Positions 18,358 through 26,359 of a stretch of 64,000 nucleotides of DNA are shown here, in pieces. The stretch covers positions 42,088-106,087 of the forward strand of contig NZ_JACHJL010000025.1 of the NCBI RefSeq assembly GCF_014203645.1, given 5' to 3'. The stretch comes from Streptomyces zagrosensis. GTDB taxonomy: Bacteria > Actinomycetota > Actinomycetes > Streptomycetales > Streptomycetaceae. A model generated the notes under the pieces. The model saw only the letters and a program-made list of their open reading frames with translations, was not told the origin of the DNA and ran no database searches. Made by a program: the position numbers and the translations under genes. Every line of letters starts with the position of its first letter. The stretch's first letter is position 1.

Positions 18358-18960
18358 ATGCGTGACGACGAGAAGCCTGGGTCAGCTGTGGCCACGGGTC
18401 GCGGCGAGATCGGCGCTCTCGTCCGACGCGCCACCGAGGGGGACGAGCGAGCCACCCACGATCTCCTCGCCCTCGTACATCCGCTCGCTTTGCGCTACTG
18501 CCGAACCAAGCTGTCCCGGCTGCCGGGGGACGCCCGGCATTTCGTGGACGACCTGGCGCAGGAAGTGTGCCTCGCGGTGCTGTGTGCGCTGCCGCGCTAC
18601 CGCGACACCGGCAAGCCGTTCGAGGCGTTCGTGGTCGCCATCGCCGCCCACAAGGTCGCCGACCTTCAGCGGGCCGCGATGCGTCGCCCCGGCAGCACGG
18701 CCGTGCCGTCCGACGAGATGCCCGAGCAGCCGGACGACTCGCTCGGCCCCGAGGAGCGGGCGCTGCTCAGCAGCGACGCCGCGTGGGCCAAGAAGCTGCT
18801 CGCCAACCTGCCCGAGCATCAGCGAGAGCTGGTGCTGCTACGGGTTGCGGTCGGGCTCACGGCGGAGGAGACCGGGCAGGTGCTCGGCATGTCGCCGGGA
18901 GCTGTCCGGGTCGCCCAGCATCGGGCGCTGAGCCGGCTGCGGGCGCTCGCCGAACAGTAG
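18358..18960 (+). CDS. shbA: Sigma-70 family factor, ShbA/SigD type
   Basis: 200 residues from ATG 18358; the frame is open upstream to 18217, but that part is low in conservation value. Region 2: LVHPLALRYCRTKLSRLPGDARHFVDDLAQEVCLAVLCALPRY (sigma-2 helices, in standard order). Region 4: LPEHQRELVLLRVAVGLTAEETGQVLGMSPGAVRVAQHRAL (HTH). The ECF-like factor at this position before guaB corresponds to SigD of mycobacteria and, as I recall, to ShbA, which drives hrdB transcription in Streptomyces. No anti-sigma gene is adjacent. Symbol given on position and sequence type. Confidence 0.78.
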   Translation: MRDDEKPGSAVATGRGEIGALVRRATEGDERATHDLLALVHPLALRYCRTKLSRLPGDARHFVDDLAQEVCLAVLCALPRYRDTGKPFEAFVVAIAAHKVADLQRAAMRRPGSTAVPSDEMPEQPDDSLGPEERALLSSDAAWAKKLLANLPEHQRELVLLRVAVGLTAEETGQVLGMSPGAVRVAQHRALSRLRALAEQ

Positions 18961-19262
18961 GGCTGCGCGCGGCGGGGTCGGCGGCTGCGGGCGAGGCCGC
19001 GCGGCCCGGCGCGGGGTGCTCGGGCTGACCGCTTGGTCGGCCGCCGCCGCCGTTCCCACGCCGAGGCCGCTTGCGTACCCGGGCCGCGATCGGCTCAGGG
19101 CTGGGGCGGCCGGCTCATGGGACGTAAGTCCGGTGAGTGAAAGGTCGGATGGCCTCGATGTGGAATGTGGGGGTCTGCTACGCCTTGTGAGCGGAATGAG
19201 GCGGGTGCCGAGCCCGTTAGCATGGGAGTCCGCGCCGAGGCAAGACCATCTGGAAGGGTGTC
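18961..19262. other. Intergenic region upstream of guaB
   Basis: No gene seen. A TAGCAT hexamer at 19218-19223 could be a -10 element; no good -35 is visible. GGAAGGG just before ATG 19263 is the guaB RBS. Confidence 0.4.
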
Positions 19263-20765
19263 ATGACTGACAACGTCGACGGAGTGCCTGAGAAGTTCGC
19301 GATGCTCGGGCTGACGTACGACGACGTGCTGCTGCTGCCGGGCGCCTCCGAGGTGCTGCCGAACGCGGTGGACACCTCGTCCAGGATCTCGCGCAACGTA
19401 CGAGTCAACATTCCGCTGCTCTCCGCGGCGATGGACAAGGTCACCGAGTCGCGGATGGCGATCGCGATGGCGCGCCAGGGCGGCGCCGGGGTGCTGCACC
19501 GCAACCTGTCCATCGAGGACCAGGCCAACCAGGTCGATCTGGTCAAGCGCTCCGAGTCCGGCATGGTGACCGACCCGATCACGGTGCGCCCCGACGCGAC
19601 GCTGCATACGGCGGACGCGCTGTGCGCGAAGTTCCGCATCAGCGGCGTACCGGTGACCGATGCGGCGGGCAAGCTGCTCGGCATCGTCACCAACCGGGAC
19701 ATGGCCTTCGAGCTGGATCGCAGCCGCCAGGTCCGCGAGGTCATGACGCCGATGCCGCTGGTCACGGGCAAGGTGGGGATCTCCGGCGAGGACGCGATGC
19801 AGTTGCTGCGCCGCCACAAGATCGAGAAGCTGCCGCTGGTCGATGACGCGGGCACGCTCAAGGGCCTGATCACGGTCAAGGACTTCGTCAAGGCGGAGAA
19901 GTATCCGCACGCGGCCAAGGATGCCGAGGGCCGGCTGGTCGTCGGTGCGGCGGTCGGCGTGGGCGACGAGGCATACGACCGGGCGCAGGCGCTGGTTGAG
20001 GCCGGGGCCGACTTCCTGGTGGTGGACAGCGCGCACGGGCACAGCCGGGGCATCCTCGACATGATCGCCAAAATCGCGTCGAACGTCCGGGTGGACGTGG
20101 TCGGCGGCAACGTTGCGACGCGCGACGGCGCGCAGGCGCTGATTGACGCCGGCGTGGACGGCGTGAAGGTCGGCGTGGGCCCCGGCTCGATCTGCACTAC
20201 CCGGGTGGTCGCCGGGATCGGCGTACCGCAGGTCACCGCGATCTACGAGGCGGCCCGCGCCTGCCACGCGGCGGGTGTGCCGCTGATCGGCGACGGCGGA
20301 CTGCAATACTCCGGCGACATCGCGAAGGCGATTGCCGCCGGTGCCGACACCGTGATGCTGGGCAGCCTGCTCGCCGGGTGCGAGGAGTCGCCGGGCGAGA
20401 TGGTCTTCATCAACGGCAAGCAGTTCAAGTCCTACCGGGGCATGGGCTCGCTTGGGGCCATGCAGTCGCGCGGCCAGGGCCGCTCGTACTCCAAGGACCG
20501 CTACTTCCAAGACAACGTCCTGTCCGAGGACAAGCTCGTGCCCGAGGGCATCGAGGGCCAGGTTCCCTTCCGCGGTCCGCTCTCCTCGGTGGCCCACCAG
20601 CTCATCGGCGGGCTGCGCGCCTCGATGGGGTACGTCGGCTCCGCCGATGTGACCGAGCTCAAGGAGAAGGGCTGCTTCGTCCGCATCACCGCCGCGGGCC
20701 TGAAGGAGAGCCACCCGCACGACGTGCAGATGGTCAACGAGGCCCCGAACTACTCGCGGCGCTGA
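19263..20765 (+). CDS. guaB: GuaB, inosine-5'-monophosphate dehydrogenase
   Basis: 500 residues, usual length. It converts IMP to XMP with NAD, the committed step to GMP. TIM-barrel IMPDH with LTYDDVLLLPG near the N-terminus, two CBS domains (~residues 98-220) that bind adenine/guanine nucleotides, and the catalytic loop GVGPGSICTTR with C311. The mobile flap follows (GSLGAMQSRGQGRSYSKDRYF). RBS GGAAGGG. It precedes guaB3 in the same direction, 192 bp apart with a strong inverted repeat between them. Confidence 0.98.
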   Translation: MTDNVDGVPEKFAMLGLTYDDVLLLPGASEVLPNAVDTSSRISRNVRVNIPLLSAAMDKVTESRMAIAMARQGGAGVLHRNLSIEDQANQVDLVKRSESGMVTDPITVRPDATLHTADALCAKFRISGVPVTDAAGKLLGIVTNRDMAFELDRSRQVREVMTPMPLVTGKVGISGEDAMQLLRRHKIEKLPLVDDAGTLKGLITVKDFVKAEKYPHAAKDAEGRLVVGAAVGVGDEAYDRAQALVEAGADFLVVDSAHGHSRGILDMIAKIASNVRVDVVGGNVATRDGAQALIDAGVDGVKVGVGPGSICTTRVVAGIGVPQVTAIYEAARACHAAGVPLIGDGGLQYSGDIAKAIAAGADTVMLGSLLAGCEESPGEMVFINGKQFKSYRGMGSLGAMQSRGQGRSYSKDRYFQDNVLSEDKLVPEGIEGQVPFRGPLSSVAHQLIGGLRASMGYVGSADVTELKEKGCFVRITAAGLKESHPHDVQMVNEAPNYSRR

Positions 20766-20893
20766 CCGCGCTGGACCAGCGCGGCCGGTGGTCGGGCGCC
20801 CGGCGTTGCCGGGCCCGGGGCCGACTCGGCTTGGCTTGGCTTGGGATGGATCTCACGCAGGTAACTCGTCGCGGAGTGAGCGCGCGCAACATC

Positions 20894-20939
20894 GAGTGCG
20901 CCCCCAGTGTTCCCGGTCGGGGATACTGGGGGCGCACTC
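20894..20939 (+). terminator. Perfect 15-bp inverted repeat between guaB and guaB3
   Basis: GAGTGCGCCCCCAGT (20894-20908) pairs fully with ACTGGGGGCGCACTC (20925-20939), 16-nt loop. It ends only 3 nt before the guaB3 RBS (AGGAAGGG, 20943-20950). It may be the guaB terminator, a regulatory 5' leader, or an operator; no U run follows. Confidence 0.65.
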
Positions 20940-20957
20940 CGTAGGAAGGGCCACACA

Positions 20958-22085
20958 GTGACTGAGATCGAGATCGGGCGCGGCAAGCGCGGTCGCAGGG
21001 CGTATGCGTTCGACGACATCGCCATCGTGCCGAGTCGGCGCACCCGAGACCCGAAGGAGGTCTCGATCGCCTGGCAGATCGACGCCTACCGTTTTGAGCT
21101 GCCATTTTTGGCCGCCCCGATGGACTCGGTCGTCTCGCCGCAGACCGCAATCCGCATCGGTGAGCTGGGCGGGGTCGGCGTGCTCAACCTCGAAGGGCTG
21201 TGGACCAGGTACGAGGACCCAGAGCCGCTGCTCGCGGAAATCGCCGAGCTGGATGAGCGCACCGCTACCCGGCGGCTCCAGGAGATCTACGCGGAACCGA
21301 TCAAGGAAGAGCTGATCGGGCAGCGCATCAAGGAGGTGCGGGACTCCGGTGTCGTGACGGCCGCCGCGCTCTCGCCGCAGCGCACCGCGCAGTTCTCCAA
21401 GGCCGTGGTGGACGCGGGCGTGGACATCTTCGTGATCCGCGGCACCACCGTCTCGGCCGAGCACGTCTCGGGCGCCGCCGAGCCGCTGAACCTCAAGCAG
21501 TTCATCTACGAGCTCGATGTGCCGGTCATCGTCGGCGGCTGTGCGACCTACACCGCAGCCCTGCACCTGATGCGCACCGGCGCGGCCGGGGTGCTGGTCG
21601 GCTTCGGCGGCGGCGCCGCGCACACCACTCGTAACGTGCTGGGCATCCAGGTACCGATGGCCACCGCGGTCGCCGATGTGGCCGCCGCGCGTCGGGACTA
21701 CATGGACGAGTCCGGCGGCCGGTACGTCCACGTCATCGCCGATGGCGGCGTCGGCTGGTCCGGCGACCTGCCCAAGGCCATCGCCTGCGGCGCGGACGCC
21801 GTGATGATGGGCTCCCCACTGGCCCGCGCCACCGATGCGCCGGGCCGTGGCCACCACTGGGGCATGGAGGCCGTGCACGAGGATGTGCCGCGCGGTAAGC
21901 GGATGAACCTGGGCGCGGCCGGCACCACCGAGGAAATCCTGCTCGGCCCCTCGCACATCCCTGACGGCTCGATGAACTTCTTCGGCGCGCTGCGCCGCTC
22001 GATGGCCACCACCGGATACTCCGAGCTCAAGGAGTTCCAGCGGGTGGAGGTGACGGTGTCCCCGTCGCAGCACGACAACCGGTGA
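20958..22085 (+). CDS. guaB3: GuaB3, IMP dehydrogenase family protein
   Basis: 375 residues from GTG 20958, behind AGGAAGGG. A single TIM-barrel IMPDH/GMPR domain without CBS insertion, typical of the actinobacterial GuaB3 group. FDDIAIVPSRRTRDP is the N-terminal signature. The loop that carries C311 in GuaB reads GFGGGAAHTTR here, putting His222 where the catalytic Cys should be. Ordinary IMPDH or GMPR chemistry is therefore doubtful. Its actual reaction in streptomycetes is not known to me. Confidence 0.93.
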   Translation: MTEIEIGRGKRGRRAYAFDDIAIVPSRRTRDPKEVSIAWQIDAYRFELPFLAAPMDSVVSPQTAIRIGELGGVGVLNLEGLWTRYEDPEPLLAEIAELDERTATRRLQEIYAEPIKEELIGQRIKEVRDSGVVTAAALSPQRTAQFSKAVVDAGVDIFVIRGTTVSAEHVSGAAEPLNLKQFIYELDVPVIVGGCATYTAALHLMRTGAAGVLVGFGGGAAHTTRNVLGIQVPMATAVADVAAARRDYMDESGGRYVHVIADGGVGWSGDLPKAIACGADAVMMGSPLARATDAPGRGHHWGMEAVHEDVPRGKRMNLGAAGTTEEILLGPSHIPDGSMNFFGALRRSMATTGYSELKEFQRVEVTVSPSQHDNR

Positions 22086-22204
22086 TGCGGCGGTGACAAG
22101 GCCGCGCCCCTGACCGGGGCCGGCCCAGGCGCCTTGACGGCCCGTGCCCCGTGCGGTGGGGGTGCGGGCCGCTGTGCGTGCCCCCGTGCCCGAGCAGCTC
22201 AACA

Positions 22205-22248
22205 CAGCGCCGCGCCCCGCCGGTTGACTTCGGCGGGGCGCGGCGCTG
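22205..22248. terminator. Bidirectional terminator between guaB3 and the membrane protein
   Basis: A perfect 18-bp stem: CAGCGCCGCGCCCCGCCG (22205-22222) with its complement at 22231-22248, 8-nt loop. It sits between two convergent genes. Confidence 0.9.
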
Positions 22249-22281
22249 GTATCTGGTGTCGCTGGTGCGTCAACCCGCAGC

Positions 22282-22920
22282 TCAGCGGTTGCCGATCTTG
22301 TGCGCCGCGGCGTAGGCGGCGACCGGGGACAGCGCCATGAAGATGTACGTCATGGCGTCGGCGTCTTCCTTCCAGCCGTCGTACAGGTCGCCGAAGTGGT
22401 CGAAGAAGAACTCGTTCGCGGACGGGACCTGGCTGCTGTCTCCGCCCAGGCGCTCGACGGCGTTGCTCGTGAAGTCGTTGGCGATCAGCGCGTAGCCGTA
22501 CATCTCCCCGAGGAAGATGGCGATGAGCGCGAACACCGCGCCGATGATCCACAGGCCCTGGTTGCGCCCGCCCAGCTTGGCCACCACGGCGCCGACGAGG
22601 GCGCCGAGCGCCACGCCCGCGTAGGCGAAGTTGGTGATCTCCGGCTGCTGGCCATCGGTGTCGGCGAGCGCGCTCAGCAGGAAGGCGTAGAGCAGCGCGC
22701 CGACGAGGGCCGCGCCGATGCCGGCCACGATGGCGAGGCCGACGCTGCCCTGGGGCGGGGCCGGGGCCGGCGGTGGCGGGAATCCGCCCCCGTACTGGGG
22801 CTGCTGCGGCTGGCCGCCCTGCGGGGGCTGCTGCGGGTAGCCGTAGCCACCCTGCTGCGGGTACCCGCCCGGCTGCTGGGGCTGCTGGGGCTGTTGTGGC
22901 TGCTGCCAGGGCTGGCTCAT
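22282..22920 (-). CDS. Membrane protein with Gln/Pro/Gly-rich N-terminus
   Basis: 212 residues from ATG 22920 (RBS GGGGGA). The first ~65 residues are low complexity (repeated QPQQPQQP, GGYPQQGGYGYPQQ). Then about four hydrophobic segments: VGLAIVAGIGAALVGALLYAFLL, FAYAGVALGALVGAVVA, LWIIGAVFALIAIFLGEMYG and a C-terminal one near YIFMALSPVAAYAAA. Such proteins are common in actinobacteria and have no known function. It converges on guaB3 across the strong terminator. Confidence 0.82.
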   Translation of the reverse strand: MSQPWQQPQQPQQPQQPGGYPQQGGYGYPQQPPQGGQPQQPQYGGGFPPPPAPAPPQGSVGLAIVAGIGAALVGALLYAFLLSALADTDGQQPEITNFAYAGVALGALVGAVVAKLGGRNQGLWIIGAVFALIAIFLGEMYGYALIANDFTSNAVERLGGDSSQVPSANEFFFDHFGDLYDGWKEDADAMTYIFMALSPVAAYAAAHKIGNR

Positions 22921-23252
22921 GTGATCCCCCGGGGATGAAGGTGTGTTCGACCGCGCTCCGGGGACAGAAGTATGTGGAGAGCGGCAGGTGTTTTTCGAGC
23001 CACAAACTAACAGCTGGGCCGGATGCTCCGACAAGCTGAAGAGTTGACCGTGACATGGCTGGGACGTACTAGAGACAACCCGGTCCGCTATATGCCCATT
23101 CGGCGCTGTTGGCCGTGACGAGATGGAGGACGGCCAGCGAGGCGTACGGACGCGGGCAGCGGCGGGCCGGCACTGGCCGGGCTGACGTGCGGGAGCCGGA
23201 AAGCGGGCGTCAAGCCGAGATAAGAATCCGGCATAGGGAATAATCTCATCTT
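22921..23252. other. Intergenic region between divergent membrane protein and mreB-like genes
   Basis: No gene seen. The stretch just before 23253 is relatively AT-rich (GATAAGAATCC..., ATAATCTCATCTTATG) and lacks a clear RBS, only GGGAA at about -13. A leaderless or weakly translated mreB-like message is possible. Confidence 0.4.
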
Positions 23253-24431
23253 ATGGCGCAAAGCAAGTCGTTCAGCGGACGTGACATGGGCATCGACCTC
23301 GGCACCGCGAACACGCTGGTGTACGTGCGGGGCAAGGGAATCGTGCTCAACGAACCATCGGTCGTCGCCGTCAACACGGTCGATGGCGCGGTGCTGTCAG
23401 TGGGGTCGGAGGCCAAGCGCACGATCGGCCGAACGCCATCCAACATCGTGGCGGTCCGCCCGCTGCGGGACGGGGTCATCGCCGATTTCGAGATAGCGGA
23501 GCGGATGCTCCGGCACTTCATCAAGAAGGTCACCGGTGGACGCAGGTTCTCGCGGCCCCGGGTGGTGATCTGCGTGCCCTCCGGGATCACCGGCGTCGAG
23601 CGACGCGCGGTGATCGAGGCCGCGTCCCAGGCTGGAGTGCGACAGGTGCACCTGGTGGAGGAGCCGATGGCGGCGGCCATCGGAGCGGGGTTGCCGGTCA
23701 GCGAGCCGACCGGCTGCATGGTCGTGGACATCGGCGGCGGGACGACCGAGGTCGCCGTCATATCGATGGGCGGCATCGTCACCGCACGTTCGGTGCGCAT
23801 CGCGGGTGACGCGATGGACGCGGCGATCACGGCGTACGTGAAAAAGACGCACGCCTTGGCGATGGGTGAGCGCACTGCGGAGCACCTGAAGATGGCCATC
23901 GGTTCGGCCGCGCCCACTGCCCACTGGTCGGCGCAGGCCCTGGACACGCTCGCCCAGCGGACCGAGCCCGACGTCGAGATGTCGGGCTCGAAGGAGTGGG
24001 AGGCCGCCCTTGAGGAGGGCGATGCGGAGCGTAAGGAGGCGCTACAGCCGCCGGACCGGTGCACGGTGCGTGGCCGGGACTACGCCAGCGGCCTGCCCAA
24101 GACGCTGGAGCTGACGGCGGAGGAGGTGCGGCATGCACTGTCCGAGCCGGTGGAGGCGATCATCACCGCCGTACGGCAGACGCTGGATGAGACGCCGCCG
24201 GAGTTGGCGGGCGACATCATGGACCGCGGTGTGATGCTGACCGGCGGCGGGGCGCTGCTCCGCGGGCTCGATGTGCGGCTGAGGCAGGAGTTGGACATCC
24301 CGGTCCTGATCGCCGATGACCCGCTGGACTGTGTGGCGGTGGGCACCGGACGGTGCGTAGAGAACTTCGGCGCGCTGCGGAACGTGCTGGACGCGCAGCC
24401 GCAGCGCACGCTCCAGATGTCCCGGGTCTGA
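23253..24431 (+). CDS. MreB/Mbl-like actin homologue
   Basis: 392 residues. ASKHA/actin fold: MGIDLGTANTLVYVRGKGIVLNEPSVVA (phosphate 1), RPRVVICVPSGITGVERRA, CMVVDIGGGTTEVAVIS (phosphate 2) and MLTGGGALLRGLD (adenosine motif). It is longer than classical MreB (~345) because of an insertion of about 45 residues (~228-272, SAQALDTLAQRTEPDVEM to LQPPDRC). An insertion of this kind is what I recall for Streptomyces Mbl, which acts with MreB in spore wall assembly. No mreC, mreD or pbp genes are adjacent. It may be Mbl or a third paralogue. Confidence 0.85.
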   Translation: MAQSKSFSGRDMGIDLGTANTLVYVRGKGIVLNEPSVVAVNTVDGAVLSVGSEAKRTIGRTPSNIVAVRPLRDGVIADFEIAERMLRHFIKKVTGGRRFSRPRVVICVPSGITGVERRAVIEAASQAGVRQVHLVEEPMAAAIGAGLPVSEPTGCMVVDIGGGTTEVAVISMGGIVTARSVRIAGDAMDAAITAYVKKTHALAMGERTAEHLKMAIGSAAPTAHWSAQALDTLAQRTEPDVEMSGSKEWEAALEEGDAERKEALQPPDRCTVRGRDYASGLPKTLELTAEEVRHALSEPVEAIITAVRQTLDETPPELAGDIMDRGVMLTGGGALLRGLDVRLRQELDIPVLIADDPLDCVAVGTGRCVENFGALRNVLDAQPQRTLQMSRV

Positions 24432-24564
24432 ACCCGTCAGGGAGTGCGCCTACGCGCCCGCACGTTCGTGCGTTCGTGCGTCCGTGCGTCCGTACGTCCG
24501 CACCCCTGCAACACGGCCGCGCTGGCCCTTGCCGGCCCTCGCCTTGCTGCCGGTCGGTCGGGCG

Positions 24565-24596
24565 GTCTGCCGGTCTGCCGGTCTGCCGGTCTGCCG
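24565..24596. repeat. 8-bp tandem repeat (GGTCTGCC) x4
   Basis: Four perfect copies lie between the mreB-like gene and the dehydrogenase. A second degenerate 8-bp series (CGTTCGTG/CGTCCGTG) is at ~24464-24500. Both are in the convergent intergenic gap. Confidence 0.85.
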
Positions 24597-24614
24597 GGCG
24601 GGCGGTCGGGCGGT

Positions 24615-25922
24615 TTACAACCGGTAGGCCGTGCCCGCCGGGCTGGCGCCCCTGGTGTCCAGCAGGAGTTGGGCCTTGGCCGCCAGGCCCTGGAGGTCGT
24701 ACGTGCGGTGTTGCTGAAGCAGCACGGTCAGGTCCGCGCTCGCGGCGGCCTCGTACAGCGAGTCGGCGCGCGGTACCGGGCGGCCGAGCACGCGCCACTG
24801 CGGTACGTGCGGATCGTGATAGCTGAGCTGCGCGCCCAGCTCCATCAGACGGGAGGCGATCTCGCGAGCGGGAGAGCCCTCCTGGTCCGCGACGTCGGGC
24901 TTGTAGCTGACGCCGAGTAGCAGCACGCGGGCGCCGCGCGCCGACTTTCCGTGCTCGTTCAGCAAGGTCGCGCAGCGCTGGGTGACATAGCGCGGCATGC
25001 GGCCGTTGACCTCCTGAGCCAGCTCGACCATCCGCAGTGGGTAGCCGATGGTGCGCCCCTGGTAGGAGAGGTAGTTGGGGTCGATGGCGACGCCGGGGCC
25101 ACCGACGCCGGGGCCGGGGCGAAACGCCTGGAAGCCGAACGGTTTGGTCTCGGCGCACCGCACCACGTCCCATAGATCGACGCCGATGTCATGGCAGAAG
25201 ACGGCCATCTCGTTGACGAGCGCGATGTTGACGTGCCGGTAGTTGCTCTCCAGGACCTTGACCGCCTCCGCCTCGCGCGGGCCGCGGGCGCGCACCACCT
25301 TGTCCGCGAGCCGCCCGTAGAAGGCCGCGGCGGCTTCTGTGCAGGCCGGGGTGAGGCCGCCGATGACCTTGGGTGTGTTGGTGTAGCCGTACGAGCGGTT
25401 GCCGGGGTCCACCCTGCTGGGGGAGTAGGCGAGGTGAAAGTCGCGGCCCGCGCGCAGCCCTGAGCCGCTTTCGAGGATCGGCCGCAGGAACTCCTCGGTG
25501 GTGCCGGGATAGACGGTGGATTCCAGAAGCACGGTGGTGTGTGGGCGCAGCCGGGTGGCCAGCGTGCGGGCGGCCTCGCCGACGGCGCTGAGGTCCAACG
25601 TCCGGTCGGGGCCGAGCGGCGTCGGTGCGCAGATGACGGCGGTACGCACCCGGCCGAGTTCGGCGGAGTCGGTCGTCGTACGGAAGCCGCCGGAGATCAT
25701 GCGCCGAATGCCGGCCGCTGACAGCGGGCCACCGCCGGGTTCGTGCTGTGTGGAGCCGGCGCCGGTGCCGGCCCCACCGCCAGGGGGACGGCCAGCGGCG
25801 AGTTCCGCGACGGTGCGCGGGTCGGGGTCGTAGCCGATGGTGGGGATGCGGGCGGTGGTCGCGGCCTGGGCGAGGGGGAGGCCGAGGTGGCCGAGTCCGA
25901 TGACGGCGAGATCTGCGGGCAT
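24615..25922 (-). CDS. Nucleotide-sugar dehydrogenase family (WbpA-like) lacking the catalytic Cys
   Basis: 435 residues from ATG 25922; a GTG at 25964 is possible but has no RBS. N-terminal NAD Rossmann motif VIGLGHLGLPLA, a central dimerisation helix (VLESNYRHVNIALVNEMA) and TKPFGFQAFRPGPGVGG, all typical of UDP-GlcNAc/ManNAc 6-dehydrogenases. The next residues normally read H-C-I-P-V/I-D-P with the nucleophilic Cys; here they are P-G-V-A-I-D-P, so Gly277 replaces Cys. A two-step oxidation to the uronic acid via thiohemiacetal should not be possible. It may stop at the aldehyde, catalyse another reaction, or be inactive. Frame and codon usage are intact. Confidence 0.88.
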   Translation of the reverse strand: MPADLAVIGLGHLGLPLAQAATTARIPTIGYDPDPRTVAELAAGRPPGGGAGTGAGSTQHEPGGGPLSAAGIRRMISGGFRTTTDSAELGRVRTAVICAPTPLGPDRTLDLSAVGEAARTLATRLRPHTTVLLESTVYPGTTEEFLRPILESGSGLRAGRDFHLAYSPSRVDPGNRSYGYTNTPKVIGGLTPACTEAAAAFYGRLADKVVRARGPREAEAVKVLESNYRHVNIALVNEMAVFCHDIGVDLWDVVRCAETKPFGFQAFRPGPGVGGPGVAIDPNYLSYQGRTIGYPLRMVELAQEVNGRMPRYVTQRCATLLNEHGKSARGARVLLLGVSYKPDVADQEGSPAREIASRLMELGAQLSYHDPHVPQWRVLGRPVPRADSLYEAAASADLTVLLQQHRTYDLQGLAAKAQLLLDTRGASPAGTAYRL

Positions 25923-26359
25923 GGAGGTGCCGCCCTTCCTTCCCACGGCGATGTCGGATGGCACGAAGTCAGACTAAGCGGAAATATGACCCATAGTGAG
26001 GATTGGGTGAGGGGCGCGACGCGGTGTTGCCCGGGCGGGGTGCGCACGGGTGTTTGAACGGTGCTGCGTGGTGCTGCGCGTGCTGCGGGGTGCCGGACCG
26101 TGCTGCGTCGTGCTCAGGGCTTCTGCTGGCGCTTTGGTGCGCCTGCCGTGTCGGGTTACGGGCGCGGGTGGTGTGGGCCGTGCGGTCGTGGTCACTCGGG
26201 TGGCGCGGGTGGCCGTGCCGGTGGCTGAGGTGGGCTGCCGGTCGGCCCGGCTGACTGGCTGACAGTTGGTCTGGCTGGCTGGCTATCTGGCTGTTCATGG
26301 TGTGTACGGTCAAAATCATTCATAAGTGAGCGTGACCCCGATCACAGTGGGAGGCACTG
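25923..26359. other. Intergenic region upstream of glpD
   Basis: No gene seen. It contains CTGGCTGG-type repeats (~26250-26295) and an AT-richer stretch just before glpD (GGTCAAAATCATTCATAAG, 26307-26325) that probably holds the glpD promoter. A glycerol-responsive GylR-type operator could be here but none is clear. Confidence 0.4.

Noticed and set aside
19095..20720. 541-codon open frame antisense to guaB
   Set aside because: Shadow frame, His/Arg-rich, no motif; guaB on the other strand is unmistakable.
20894..20939. A third CIRCE element
   Set aside because: Half-sites are in the order GAGTGC...GCACTC, opposite to CIRCE, with wrong spacing.
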